Source of the DNA: an uncultured Eubacteriales bacterium
GTDB lineage: Bacteria > Bacillota > Clostridia > Christensenellales > Aristaeellaceae
Assembly (NCBI GenBank): GCA_902801765.1
Contig: CADCJO010000031.1
Span: forward strand, 1-41,555
DNA: 41,555 nucleotides
Reading direction: 5' to 3'
The notes under the pieces were generated by a model, which saw only the letters and a program-made list of their open reading frames with translations, was not told the DNA's origin and made no database searches. Of this stretch, positions 1 to 8,272 are shown piece by piece (the first letter of the stretch is position 1; every line of letters starts with the position of its first letter). The position numbers were made by a program, and so were the translations under genes.

Positions 1-103
1 GTAATTTCGCCAGGTGTGGGTCCAGGGTCCTCAGGACCCTGGTTGGGGTCTGGGGCGAATAGCCCCAGCGTAATCCCCAAGTGTATTAAAGTGCCCTTTT
101 CAT
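1..103. repeat. Partial hairpin-array repeat (right end of a copy)
   Basis: This stretch contains a perfect 10-bp hairpin (arms 22-31 and 33-42, CCAGGGTCCT/AGGACCCTGG), a second hairpin around 52-69 (CTGGGGC/GCCCCAG), and ends in GTGTATTAAAGTGCCC, a variant of the terminal inverted repeat of the complete copy at 15795-16135. The rest of the copy lies outside the window. No gene is seen here. Confidence 0.7.
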
Positions 104-110
104 AACAGAG

Positions 111-136
111 TAAAATGCCGCGCTGACAAGCGCGGC
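111..136 (-). terminator. Rho-independent terminator of the solute-binding protein gene
   Basis: Read on the minus strand, GCCGCGC and GCGCGGC (130-136 and 117-123) form a 7-bp stem with a 6-base loop, followed by ATTTTA. It starts 14 bases after the stop codon of the gene at 150-1616. Confidence 0.75.
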
Positions 137-149
137 AAAGCTGTAAGCA

Positions 150-1616
150 TTATTTCCCCTGGTAGACTTCAAAAGCGTGCTGGCGAATGGCGAGCAGATC
201 CGGCAAACCGGCTTCGTTGACCTGCCGCACATAAGCATCCCACTCGGTAACAATATCCGCTTTCCCGGTCAGGAACCGGGGCCACCACTGGTGCGTCACC
301 TTATTTACGTTTTCAAGCAATGTTTCCAAAGCCGCTTCTTCCCGGGCAGTGTAGTTCATGCATTCCTGGGGATAATACTCCGTCACCATATCGACGTTTG
401 CCAGCGCTTCGGCATACGCCTGACGCTCATCATCCACACGCAGCGCCTCGGCGTCCGCCCGGCGGATGTAAACCGGCAGCACGTTGGCAAGGTCGCTTTT
501 CAGTGTTTTTTCGGAATATTTCGAGCGGTAGAACGCGTCCAGGAAACGCATTGCCGCTTCGGGAGCGGCGCATCCGGCACTGACGGCCGCGCAATTGCCA
601 CGGATATTCAGGCTTGAATAATCAAAAGACCAACGCGCTTCCGAGGTGGTCAGCATATCGTCGCTGTTGTCCAGCGGCGGAAGGGGAACATATTGGTCCT
701 TCAGCTTTTCACCAAACTGGCTTTCGGCGCTTGTCCCCATGGCAACACCCACGATGGCATAGCCGCGCTTATCGCCATGGGAGCGGGCGATGTAATCCGT
801 TTCCTCTCCCCGGGTGGCTTTCTTGGAAACAAGCCCTTCCGTATACAGCTCATTCGCGTACAGCAGCAGCGCGCGGTAGCGTTCGTCCACGGCATAGTTT
901 TTCACTTCGCCGTTTTCCGCGAAGAATCCGTCGGCCCCGCCGTTGGTCAGCTGCACGCCCCAGCTTCCAATCAGGTTTATGAGGGAATACGGGCTGCCGA
1001 ACCAGCCGCAATAATCCATCGGGATTTCGTCGGAAAGGTCGCCGTTGCCGTTGCAGTCGTTCTCCCTGAACGCTTTGAGCACATGCTTCAAATCGCTCAG
1101 CGTTCTCGGCATAGACAGGTTCAGCTTTTCCAGCCAGGCCCGGTTGATATACATCATCGTTTCGCACGCCGGTTTCACGCCCAGGAAGGCAGGCGCGCTG
1201 TACATGTCTTCGTTGGCATTGCTTGCCAGGGCCAGCGTATCCGGCTCATCCGAAAACATTTCCTGCATGGCGGGCGCGTGGCGGAAGGCAATCATGCTCA
1301 GCTCCGCAAACAGCTCAGGCCGGGCTTTGATATCCGTGTCTGTAACCGCGTTGAACAGCAGGTCGGGCAGCTGACCGGACGCAAGGCGCTTTTCCTTTTC
1401 CCCGCTCCATTCCTGTTCCGTCTTCTGCTCCCAGGTGATTTGAACCCCCGCTTCCCGGGCAGCTTCATCGGCCAGCGCGGTCAGCGCTTCCCTGTCCGTT
1501 TCCTCGGGCATCACCATCAGGGCGGTCAGAGAAACCTTCTGCTCTTCCGCCGATCCGAAAGAAATCGCGCTGAATAATAAGACAAATGCCAGAAAAAAAG
1601 AAAGAATAGGCTTCAT
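150..1616 (-). CDS. Extracellular solute-binding protein, family 1 (sugar ABC transporter type)
   Basis: The 488-residue product begins with a signal peptide (residues 1-23, MKPILSFFLAFVLLFSAISF then GSA/EEQ). There is no lipobox cysteine, so signal peptidase I cleavage is likelier than lipoprotein anchoring. The mature part resembles LplA-like carbohydrate-binding proteins that deliver sugars or oligosaccharides to an ABC importer. Residues 187-197 (DCNGNGDLSDE) form an EF-hand-like calcium loop often seen in this group. The start at 1616 was chosen because AGGAGG lies 6-7 bases upstream; a longer frame reaching 1778 has no ribosome binding site and would bury the signal peptide. No permease or ATPase genes adjoin, so the gene is an orphan here and its substrate is unknown. 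It has its own terminator. The family call is firm; the ligand cannot be predicted. Confidence 0.85.
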   Translation of the reverse strand: MKPILSFFLAFVLLFSAISFGSAEEQKVSLTALMVMPEETDREALTALADEAAREAGVQITWEQKTEQEWSGEKEKRLASGQLPDLLFNAVTDTDIKARPELFAELSMIAFRHAPAMQEMFSDEPDTLALASNANEDMYSAPAFLGVKPACETMMYINRAWLEKLNLSMPRTLSDLKHVLKAFRENDCNGNGDLSDEIPMDYCGWFGSPYSLINLIGSWGVQLTNGGADGFFAENGEVKNYAVDERYRALLLYANELYTEGLVSKKATRGEETDYIARSHGDKRGYAIVGVAMGTSAESQFGEKLKDQYVPLPPLDNSDDMLTTSEARWSFDYSSLNIRGNCAAVSAGCAAPEAAMRFLDAFYRSKYSEKTLKSDLANVLPVYIRRADAEALRVDDERQAYAEALANVDMVTEYYPQECMNYTAREEAALETLLENVNKVTHQWWPRFLTGKADIVTEWDAYVRQVNEAGLPDLLAIRQHAFEVYQGK

Positions 1617-1641
1617 GAGTTTGTCCTCCTTTATTTCCCTT

Positions 1642-1670
1642 ATTGTAGCCGATCTTGCCGCGCGGTGGAA
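1642..1670 (-). promoter_or_regulatory. Possible promoter of the solute-binding protein gene
   Basis: On the minus strand TTCCAC and TACAAT are separated by 17 bases, about 25 bases upstream of the start codon at 1616. The -10 is good and the -35 is weak. A terminator for the preceding gene lies just upstream, so a separate promoter is needed in this gap. Confidence 0.4.
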
Positions 1671-1691
1671 TGGATATTCCGGTAGATTGAT

Positions 1692-1722
1692 GTAAAAACT
1701 CCCGGCCAAAACCAGCCGGGAG
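1692..1722 (-). terminator. Rho-independent terminator after the Mrp gene
   Basis: On the minus strand CTCCCGGC (1722-1715) pairs with GCCGGGAG (1706-1699), and TTTTTACA follows. It lies about 65 bases after the stop codon at 1789 and separates the lipid-type operon from the solute-binding protein gene. Confidence 0.85.
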
Positions 1723-1788
1723 CAGACAGCATTGAACGGGATCATCCGCTGGGCAGAGCCGTTCCGGCTCCGCTCCATTTGTGCCGCA

Positions 1789-2607
1789 TTATTTCAGGAT
1801 ATTTTTCAGCGCGTCATCCAGCCAATCGCCCTCGAACAGCTCGATGAGGCCAGCGTCGCAGGCGGCGGTGAGCTTGGGGTTGATGGGCAGCTTGCCCAGC
1901 ACCGGCACGCCGAAGCGCTGGGCGATTTCGTCGGCGTGGCTGTCGCCGAACACGGACACGTGCTTGCCGCAGTCCGGGCAGACCACATAGCTCATGTTTT
2001 CCACAATGCCCTTGACGGGGATCTGCATCATGTCCGCCATGTTCATGGCCTTTTCCACGATCATGCCCACCAGCTCCTGCGGCGTGGTGACCACCACCGC
2101 GCCATTGACCGGCACGGACTGGAACACGGTCAGCGGTACGTCGCCGGTTCCCGGAGGCATGTCGATGTACATGATGTCAATGTCGCCCCAGAGCACGTCG
2201 GTCCAGAACTGCTTGACCGTGCCCGCGATGACCGGGCCGCGCCACACCACGGGGGCGGTTTCGTCGTCCAGCAGCAGGTTCAGGCTCATCAGCTTGATGC
2301 CCGTTTTGCTTTCCACCGGCAGGATGCCTTCCTCGTTGCCCATGGCGTTCTGCTTGATGCCGAAGGCCTTGGGGATGGAGGGGCCGGTAATGTCGGCGTC
2401 CAGGATGGCGGTTTTAAGGCCCGCCCGCTGGGCCAGCACGGCCAGCAGCGCCGTCACCATGGACTTGCCCACGCCGCCCTTGCCGCTCATGACGGCAATG
2501 ACCTTTTTGATGTTCGTGCCCGCGTGGGGCTTTTCCAACAGACTTTGCTGATCCCGACTGGGGCAGTTGGCCCCGCAGGAGGAGCAGTCATGGGTGCATT
2601 CGCTCAT
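1789..2607 (-). CDS. Mrp/Nbp35-family iron-sulfur cluster carrier ATPase
   Basis: The 272-residue protein is a deviant Walker A P-loop ATPase (SGKGGVGKS, residues 41-49) of the Mrp/ApbC/Nbp35 family, which carries and delivers Fe-S clusters in the cytoplasm. Cys4, Cys8, Cys11 and Cys15 form an N-terminal cysteine cluster, and CPDCGKH near residue 205 supplies the conserved CxxC that bridges a cluster in the dimer. MPPGTGD is the switch region. Length is normal for the family. The start at 2607 has an AGGGAGA ribosome binding site. It begins 40 bases after the stop of the ligase-carrier-synthase fusion gene, so the two are probably co-transcribed, although no Fe-S enzyme is evident in the neighbourhood. 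That pairing may be coincidental. Family assignment is very secure; its client proteins are unknown. Confidence 0.93.
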   Translation of the reverse strand: MSECTHDCSSCGANCPSRDQQSLLEKPHAGTNIKKVIAVMSGKGGVGKSMVTALLAVLAQRAGLKTAILDADITGPSIPKAFGIKQNAMGNEEGILPVESKTGIKLMSLNLLLDDETAPVVWRGPVIAGTVKQFWTDVLWGDIDIMYIDMPPGTGDVPLTVFQSVPVNGAVVVTTPQELVGMIVEKAMNMADMMQIPVKGIVENMSYVVCPDCGKHVSVFGDSHADEIAQRFGVPVLGKLPINPKLTAACDAGLIELFEGDWLDDALKNILK

Positions 2608-2647
2608 CGTTCTATCTCCCTTGATTTATTTGAAGATCAGTTTGCCA

Positions 2648-5600
2648 TTAAGACGGCAGCTGAATCCCTGCTTCCTTGGCGCATTCCACCAGCTTGTCCA
2701 GGGCCTCCACGATTTCCTCGGGCTTGTGCTCGCTGATGACGCAGAAGCGCAGGCGCGCCTTGTTTTTCGGCACGGCGGGATACACGGCGGGCGGCACGAT
2801 GACGCCTTTCTTGCGCAGGCGGTTGCTCAGCTCCCAGGCGTCCTCATCTTTGCCCACCAGGATGGGCAGGATGGCGGTTTCCCCGGCCAGGCAGGTGTTC
2901 AGGTTGCGCTTGTGCGCTTCCTCATAGAAGCACTTGATGTTGCGGTGCAGCCGCTCCACGATGCTGTGATCCTTTTGCAGCAGACGGATGGCCTCCAGGC
3001 TGGCCGCGGCCAGCGCGGGTGAAATGCCCACGGAGAATACGAAGCCCGGCAGGTTGTAGCGCATGTAGTCGATGATGGCATGGCTGCCCGCCAGATACCC
3101 GCCGCAGGTGCCCAGGCCCTTGCTCAGCGTGCCGTATTTGATGTCGATGTCGTCCGGTGCCAGGCCGAAGTATTCGTCCACGCCGCCGCCGGTTGCACCG
3201 ATGACGCAGGCGGAGTGGGCCTCGTCCACCATCAGGAAGCAGCCGTACTTCTTTTTCAGCCTCACGATCTCCGGCACGGGGGCGATATCGCCGTCCATGG
3301 AATACGCGCCTTCGATCACGATCAGCACCTTGGCGAACTTGTGGCGCAGGTTGCGCAGGATGCTTTCCAGCGCCGCCACGTCGTTATGGGGGAAGGGCTT
3401 GGCAGTGGCCTGGCTGAGGCGGCAGCCCTGCTCGATGGAATTGTGGGCGATGGCGTCGTAGACGATCAGATCGCCCTTGCCGCAGAAGTTGCCCACGCAG
3501 GTCACGTTGGTGGAGTGGCCGCCCACCAGCACCAGGGAGGTTTCGGTGTGCTTCCATTCCGCGATGGCGGCTTCCAATTCCTTGTGCAGGGTTTTTTCGC
3601 CCGCCAGCAGGCGGCTGCCGGAGGCGGAAGTGCCGTACTTGTCGATGGCGGCCTTGGCGGCGGCCTTGGTTTCCGCCCGGCCGCTCATGCCCACGTAGTT
3701 GTAGGAGCCGAAGTCCAGCATCCACTGGTTGTCCACGAAGGACTTATCCAGCAGCGGCGAATCGTGGGCCACGAAGTAAGGGTTCTCCTGCCCCTCGCCC
3801 ATGAGGGACTGATACCGCTTTTCAAAGGCTTTGTATTCCGGGGAATCCTCGAACCGGGTGATGGGCGTGACCGGCTCCTGATTCTCCGGGTTCGCGCTCT
3901 CATAGGCCACGTCCCCGCGGACTTTCGCGTACAGCAAGGCGGACAGATCGTTCACCGTGGTGCACTTGCCGTATTCCTCGGTGGGAATCATCACGTTGAA
4001 CTGCTCTTCGATTTTGAGGCTCATGCCCAGCACCTGCAGGCTGTCGCCCCCCAGCTCGTCGATGAAGTGGGCGTCGTCCTTAATCTGGTCGGGGGTCACG
4101 TCCAGGGTTTCGGCGTACACGGCCCGAACCTTCTGCTTGATTTCTTCCAGCTGCAAATCGGAGGGAGTGTTTTCTTCCTGGACGATGGGTTTATTCTCCT
4201 CAAAGGAAACCTCGTCCCGGCGATTGAAGTCGATCTCCCGGTAAGCCAGCTTCTTTTCCTCGATCTGCTTTTTGAGGGCCAGGCGCTTGACCTTGATGCC
4301 CCCGGCGGTCTGGAATTTTTCGCTGGTCACCAGCACCCGGTTCACCCGCTTGATGGCAGGCAGGCCGCTGTTGATGCGCCGCACCTGCGCCATCAGGGTG
4401 GCGATGTACTCGTCGTCCTTGTAATGCTGACCCAGGTTCAGCACCAGCGTAATGTCCTCATAGTCCACCACGCCCTTTTTTCTGCCAGGCAGATGGGGCA
4501 GGTGGGAGAGGATGCCTTTTTCTTCCTTTTCATCTTTTTTGCCCGTGGCTTTCACGCCCAGCACGCAGAACTGCTCCACGCCCTCCAGCGCGCCAAACGC
4601 GTCCTCGATCTCGTCGGGGTACACGTTCTCGCCGGACTCGTTGATGATCACGTCCTTGGCCCGGCCTTCCACGTACATACGGCTGCCCTTTTCCAGGCGC
4701 ACGATGTCGCCTGTGCGGAACCAGCCCTCGTCGTCCAGGATGGGCGGCAGCAGCTTGCCGTCCACCAGGCGGCCCGTGTGAATGGTGTCGCCGCGGATGT
4801 ACATTTCGCCCTGGTTGGATTTTTCTCCGTCGCTCTGCACCCGGTATTCCGCGCTGCTGAGCGGCCGGCCCACAGAACCGGAGGTGCGGGTGATCACGTT
4901 CATATTGGTTTCCACCGACGTGATGCCCGTTTCCGTCATGCCGAAGCCCGACACGGTAAAGTATCCCAGGGCGGACAAGGTGCGCATATGTTCCTTGGGC
5001 GTATGGCTGCCGCCCAGGATGATGCACCGAACGTCCGAGCCCAGCATTTGGTCAGTCACGGACTTAAACAGCACGTTGCGGGCGAAGTCCAGCCCGAAGC
5101 CCGGGGCGATGGACTGGAGCGCCAGGGAGATGCCCCGCAGGGTTTTAAAGCCCGCGCGTTTCAGTTTGCTCTCCTTAGCCACCCTTTTATTCAGCGCGAC
5201 AGACAGGTTATTCGCCAGCAGCGGCACAGCCATCAGATGGGTGATCTTGAAATGCTGGGCCGTTTTCTGGATGCACTGGGGGCTGCGGTCATGGAGATAA
5301 ACCGTTTCATAGCCCAGGAAATGAATCCATTGCAGGCAGACCATGAACCCGAAAATGTGGTGGTAGGGCAGGAACGCCAGCTGCCGCCGGGGCTCGTCGC
5401 AGATGATGCGCTGGTTGGCGTGGTACAGCATTTCGGCGTTCAGCACCTGGCTGCAAACCGCCTGTTCGTTGTACACAAACACCCGGCTGGTGTCCGTGGT
5501 GCCGGAGGTACACAGGGCCACCATGGTGCCGAATTCCGGCTTGAAGCCCTTTTGCTCCTTCGCCATGGACAGCTGTTGGATGGTGAACTGCGCGGTATTC

Positions 5601-5992
5601 CCCGGCAGCGTCCGGGGGCTTTTGCCGATCAGCGCAATGGCCCCGGCCTGGCTCAGGATGTAGGCGGTCATTTCGTCCGTCAGGGTAAAATCCATCAGCA
5701 CGGCGTTGTAGCCCGCCGCTATCACGCCCCAGAACAAATAAAACCATTCGGGACACGTGTCCGCCTGGATGCCGACGAACTTGCCCTGGTTCTTCTCCCC
5801 CAGGGCAGACCGCAGCAGCGACGCCACAGCATAGCTTTTCGCCCGGTATTCCGCGAAGGTAAAGGACTTGTCCTCGTCCTTCTCCAGCCACCGCGCCGCG
5901 ACCTTGTCACCATCGCTGCAAATCAGCTCAAACAGGTTTTGCAGCGTCATCTTCTCCCGCAATTTTTCACTGCGAGCGAGCACTTCACTCAT
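2648..5992 (-). CDS. Acyl-AMP ligase / acyl carrier / alpha-oxoamine synthase fusion
   Basis: This 1114-residue protein has three domains. Residues 1-590 are an adenylate-forming ligase: TSGTT at 162-166, GMTETG at 351-356, the hinge GRAKDVIINESGEN near 443-456, and a C-terminal lysine in GGIKVKR near 567. Residues 615-695 are an acyl carrier domain with Ser651 in GGDSL as the phosphopantetheine site. Residues 735-1114 are a PLP-dependent alpha-oxoamine synthase of the KBL/AONS/serine palmitoyltransferase family: HNS at 850-852, DEAHS at 923-927, and the Schiff-base lysine K958 in TLSKGLG. The architecture implies that a free fatty acid is adenylated, loaded on the carrier, and condensed with an amino acid with loss of CO2 to give a 2-amino-3-keto lipid. 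Start 5992 carries AGAGG; the longer frame to 6076 runs into repeat sequence. Domain calls are firm; substrates are inferred. Confidence 0.9.
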   Translation of the reverse strand: MSEVLARSEKLREKMTLQNLFELICSDGDKVAARWLEKDEDKSFTFAEYRAKSYAVASLLRSALGEKNQGKFVGIQADTCPEWFYLFWGVIAAGYNAVLMDFTLTDEMTAYILSQAGAIALIGKSPRTLPGNTAQFTIQQLSMAKEQKGFKPEFGTMVALCTSGTTDTSRVFVYNEQAVCSQVLNAEMLYHANQRIICDEPRRQLAFLPYHHIFGFMVCLQWIHFLGYETVYLHDRSPQCIQKTAQHFKITHLMAVPLLANNLSVALNKRVAKESKLKRAGFKTLRGISLALQSIAPGFGLDFARNVLFKSVTDQMLGSDVRCIILGGSHTPKEHMRTLSALGYFTVSGFGMTETGITSVETNMNVITRTSGSVGRPLSSAEYRVQSDGEKSNQGEMYIRGDTIHTGRLVDGKLLPPILDDEGWFRTGDIVRLEKGSRMYVEGRAKDVIINESGENVYPDEIEDAFGALEGVEQFCVLGVKATGKKDEKEEKGILSHLPHLPGRKKGVVDYEDITLVLNLGQHYKDDEYIATLMAQVRRINSGLPAIKRVNRVLVTSEKFQTAGGIKVKRLALKKQIEEKKLAYREIDFNRRDEVSFEENKPIVQEENTPSDLQLEEIKQKVRAVYAETLDVTPDQIKDDAHFIDELGGDSLQVLGMSLKIEEQFNVMIPTEEYGKCTTVNDLSALLYAKVRGDVAYESANPENQEPVTPITRFEDSPEYKAFEKRYQSLMGEGQENPYFVAHDSPLLDKSFVDNQWMLDFGSYNYVGMSGRAETKAAAKAAIDKYGTSASGSRLLAGEKTLHKELEAAIAEWKHTETSLVLVGGHSTNVTCVGNFCGKGDLIVYDAIAHNSIEQGCRLSQATAKPFPHNDVAALESILRNLRHKFAKVLIVIEGAYSMDGDIAPVPEIVRLKKKYGCFLMVDEAHSACVIGATGGGVDEYFGLAPDDIDIKYGTLSKGLGTCGGYLAGSHAIIDYMRYNLPGFVFSVGISPALAAASLEAIRLLQKDHSIVERLHRNIKCFYEEAHKRNLNTCLAGETAILPILVGKDEDAWELSNRLRKKGVIVPPAVYPAVPKNKARLRFCVISEHKPEEIVEALDKLVECAKEAGIQLPS

Positions 5993-6026
5993 GTTGTTTC
6001 CTCTTTCTGATGTGGTAAACGTTACG

Positions 6027-6430
6027 AGGCAGGGGGCTTCTTCAGCCCCCTGTACCCCTGAACCAGGAGATTTCATCTCCTGGACCTCAATAGCGGATGA
6101 TGCTTGAACCGAGAAATCAGCTTGGTTCCCGATGAAGATTGGAGGAACGCGGAAGATTATCTTGGTGCCGTGATGCTTCTGGCCCGGCGGCGAAGCCGCC
6201 AGCCCGGATGCTTTGCATCCGGTGAAAGCCAGGGAATCATCCGTAGGGGAAAGTTCGCTTTCCCCTACGGATGTTCCCGGGCTTTCTTGGGCCAGAAGCC
6301 CTCAAACTTTTCGTAACCCCAGCGCACCAAGCGGAACTTGTCTGCTTATTCCAACAGCGCAAAATCGCCTATTGCGGGTCCAGGGTCCTCAGGACCCTGG
6401 CGCAGGTCTGGGGGCGCGCAGCCCCCAGCG
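6027..6430. repeat. Hairpin-array repeat block, gene-free gap
   Basis: The 443-base gap between the fusion gene and the dehydrogenase gene contains a chain of hairpins rather than a gene. They include AGGGGGC/GCCCCCT near 6031-6051, CCAGGAGA/TCTCCTGG at 6063-6082, GGCGGC/GCCGCC near 6187-6200, GGATGC/GCATCC near 6206-6220, a perfect 13-bp stem at 6241-6270, the CCAGGGTCCT stem at 6380-6400, and CTGGGGGC/GCCCCCAG near 6408-6428. Modules are shared with the copies at 1-103, 15795-16135 and 41457-41555. No terminal inverted repeats are visible, so this copy looks degraded or composite. Confidence 0.75.
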
Positions 6431-6435
6431 TTTCC

Positions 6436-7245
6436 TTATTTCCCATAATACGGCCCGATGATTTTTTCAAACCATCGGTTCGGCAGCAGGTCATGCAGCA
6501 CGACGGCCAGATGCTGATCGGGCTTGGCGATGCGCAGCCGCCGGGGCAGGCGCTTGCGTTTCAGGGCCTTGGCGATTTTTTCGCCCAGCCTGTCCGGGTC
6601 GCTGCCGTTCGCTTCGTCGTGGGCAATTTGCGCGGTACCGGCCTCAAAGGCTTTCCGGTAAGGCGAAGAATCAGTCATGCCTGCGGAATGCCGCCGATAG
6701 GCGCTGCTGCCGCTGCGGTGGTCGCCCGGCTCCACCAGCATGATTTCGATGCCGAAGGGCTTGACCTCGTAGCTCAGGCACTCGGAGTAGCCCTCGATAG
6801 CGTGTTTGCTGGCGGTATAGGCCCCCTCGAAGGGAATGCCCAGCAGGCCGTTGATGGAGGAAAAGTTCACGATGCGGCCTTTCCCCTTTTCCCGCATATA
6901 GGGCAGCGCCTTGGAAATCATGGCCGCCTGGCTGAAAAAGTTGGTTTCCATCACCTGGCGCAGTTCGTCCAAAGCGTAGCTCTCGCACGCGCCCAGAATC
7001 AGCATGCCCGCGCAGTTGACCAGGATCTCCGGCGGGCCGAAGGCTTTGAGCGCTTCCGCCGCGAAGGCGTCGATGCTTTCCTGGCTGGTCACATCCAGCG
7101 CCAGACAATGGCACCCTTCCACCGTTTTTCCTTTGCCAAAGGAGCGCGCCCCCGCCACGACGGTAAACCCGTTCCGCGCCAGCGCCTGGGCCGTATGCAA
7201 TCCCAGTCCGCTGGAAGCGCCCGTGATCCATACCACCTGCGCCAT
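6436..7245 (-). CDS. Short-chain dehydrogenase/reductase (SDR)
   Basis: The 269-residue product is a classical SDR: the Rossmann motif TGASSGLG is at residues 8-15, NCAG lies in the middle, and the active-site Ser, Tyr and Lys lie in VNFSSINGLLG and YTASKHA. It should interconvert an alcohol and a ketone with NAD(P)H. The start at 7245 was chosen over a GTG at 7266 because AAAGGAGGG lies 6 bases upstream. It has its own promoter and precedes the alpha-oxoamine synthase fusion gene on the same strand, across a 443-base repeat block. Eukaryotic 3-ketodihydrosphingosine reductase is an SDR that acts straight after serine palmitoyltransferase, so reduction of the 2-amino-3-keto lipid is an attractive but unproven role. 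SDRs are too diverse for sequence alone to fix the substrate. Confidence 0.88.
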   Translation of the reverse strand: MAQVVWITGASSGLGLHTAQALARNGFTVVAGARSFGKGKTVEGCHCLALDVTSQESIDAFAAEALKAFGPPEILVNCAGMLILGACESYALDELRQVMETNFFSQAAMISKALPYMREKGKGRIVNFSSINGLLGIPFEGAYTASKHAIEGYSECLSYEVKPFGIEIMLVEPGDHRSGSSAYRRHSAGMTDSSPYRKAFEAGTAQIAHDEANGSDPDRLGEKIAKALKRKRLPRRLRIAKPDQHLAVVLHDLLPNRWFEKIIGPYYGK

Positions 7246-7295
7246 GGCCGCCCTCCTTTCGCTCACCGATGCGGAAGATTCTGGTGAACTTATTT

Positions 7296-7324
7296 ATTAT
7301 ACGCTATTTTGCAATGGATTGCAA
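7296..7324 (-). promoter_or_regulatory. Promoter of the SDR gene
   Basis: On the minus strand TTGCAA (7324-7319) and TATAAT (7301-7296) are separated by exactly 17 bases. The -10 lies about 50 bases upstream of the start codon at 7245. This promoter could also drive the fusion gene and mrp if no terminator acts inside the repeat block at 6027-6430. Confidence 0.7.
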
Positions 7325-7358
7325 ACCCATTCAGCGCCAAAAACAAGATAAAAGCAGT

Positions 7359-8138
7359 TTATTTCCCGTTCATTTCGTCCACGAGCGCGGCGGGCTTCAC
7401 GCTCATCTCCGCCCAGGCGGGGGAAAAGCCGCAGGCAACGGCATTTCGGGCGGAACGGATATTCGACCAGGCGCAGCAATAAAACGGCGCTTTATCCCGG
7501 CGCAGAATTTCCAGTGCCAGCCGGCTGGTCAGCGCCTTGGCAATGCCCTGCCTGCGATAAGCGGGCAGCACATCGATGCCGATCTGCCACATGTCCGCGC
7601 CGTCCGCCGAGCACCCCGCCAGACCGATCAGCCTGCCCTGGTCGTAGGCCCCAACGCCCAGCACGTCCAATTCCTTGCGCTTTTCGCACAGGGCGTTGCT
7701 CCATTCGGGCAGGTACAGGGACGCAAAATCCTTTTGCTCCAATACCTTCGTTTCGTACCCGCAGGGCAGGGCTTTCAGCCTGTCCACATCCGGCAGGAAG
7801 TATTCCGCCATGAAGCAGACTTTCAAGCCCAAAGGGGTCAGGCGTTCCTGGAGCCAATGGAGATTGGGGGTTTCAAAGCAGTGATACCAGGTAAAGCGGC
7901 TCAGGTATTCCTGCACGATGGGATTGCATTCCTCCTGTACCGACGCCACGATGTTGCTGCCGTAGGTGACAAAGTTTATGGGCAGCGGAGCCTGATAGTA
8001 TTTCTTTGCGTTCGGCCCCAGCCCGGCGGGGCAGATCACGTTTTCTCCCCGCAGAAAATCCTGCGGCTGACAGTTGCAGTCCCAGGCCGACTGCCGCAGC
8101 GCGATGTCCCGAATCTCCCGGTTCGTCAGCACGTCCAT
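7359..8138 (-). CDS. GNAT-family N-acetyltransferase
   Basis: The 259-residue protein has a C-terminal GNAT fold. The acetyl-CoA pyrophosphate-binding motif is in IGIDVLPAYRRQGIAKALTS (residues about 178-197, with RRQGIA as the Q/RxxGxG/A loop), followed by the beta-bulge and AWSNIRSARNAVACGF typical of motif B. The N-terminal 120 residues are less conserved and may hold a second, degenerate GNAT-like half. The acceptor substrate is unknown. Start choice is uncertain: GGGAGG abuts the ATG at 8138 with almost no spacing, whereas a GTG two codons later (8132) has about 7 bases of spacing and may be the real start. The gene is monocistronic in appearance, lying between the SDR promoter and the terminator of the glucan synthase gene. 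Confidence 0.82.
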   Translation of the reverse strand: MDVLTNREIRDIALRQSAWDCNCQPQDFLRGENVICPAGLGPNAKKYYQAPLPINFVTYGSNIVASVQEECNPIVQEYLSRFTWYHCFETPNLHWLQERLTPLGLKVCFMAEYFLPDVDRLKALPCGYETKVLEQKDFASLYLPEWSNALCEKRKELDVLGVGAYDQGRLIGLAGCSADGADMWQIGIDVLPAYRRQGIAKALTSRLALEILRRDKAPFYCCAWSNIRSARNAVACGFSPAWAEMSVKPAALVDEMNGK

Positions 8139-8231
8139 CCCTCCCGTTCTGCTTCCAAGCTATTTTACCATACTCCGACAGGAATAACCATATCAGAAAC
8201 ATCGGCTTTTCGGGCATTTCTTGCAAAAAGC

Positions 8232-8253
8232 AAAAATCCCCCGCAGAGGGGGA
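8232..8253 (-). terminator. Rho-independent terminator of the glucan synthase-like gene
   Basis: On the minus strand TCCCCC (8253-8248) and GGGGGA (8242-8237) form a short stem followed by TTTTT. It begins 20 bases after the stop codon at 8273. Confidence 0.8.
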
Positions 8254-8272
8254 AATCGGTCAGCCAACAGGT

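Noticed and set aside
3080-6010. 976-codon open frame on the plus strand
   Set aside because: It is antisense to the ligase-carrier-synthase gene, is rich in His, Gln and Ala as expected from GC-biased codons read backwards, and has no ribosome binding site or domain.
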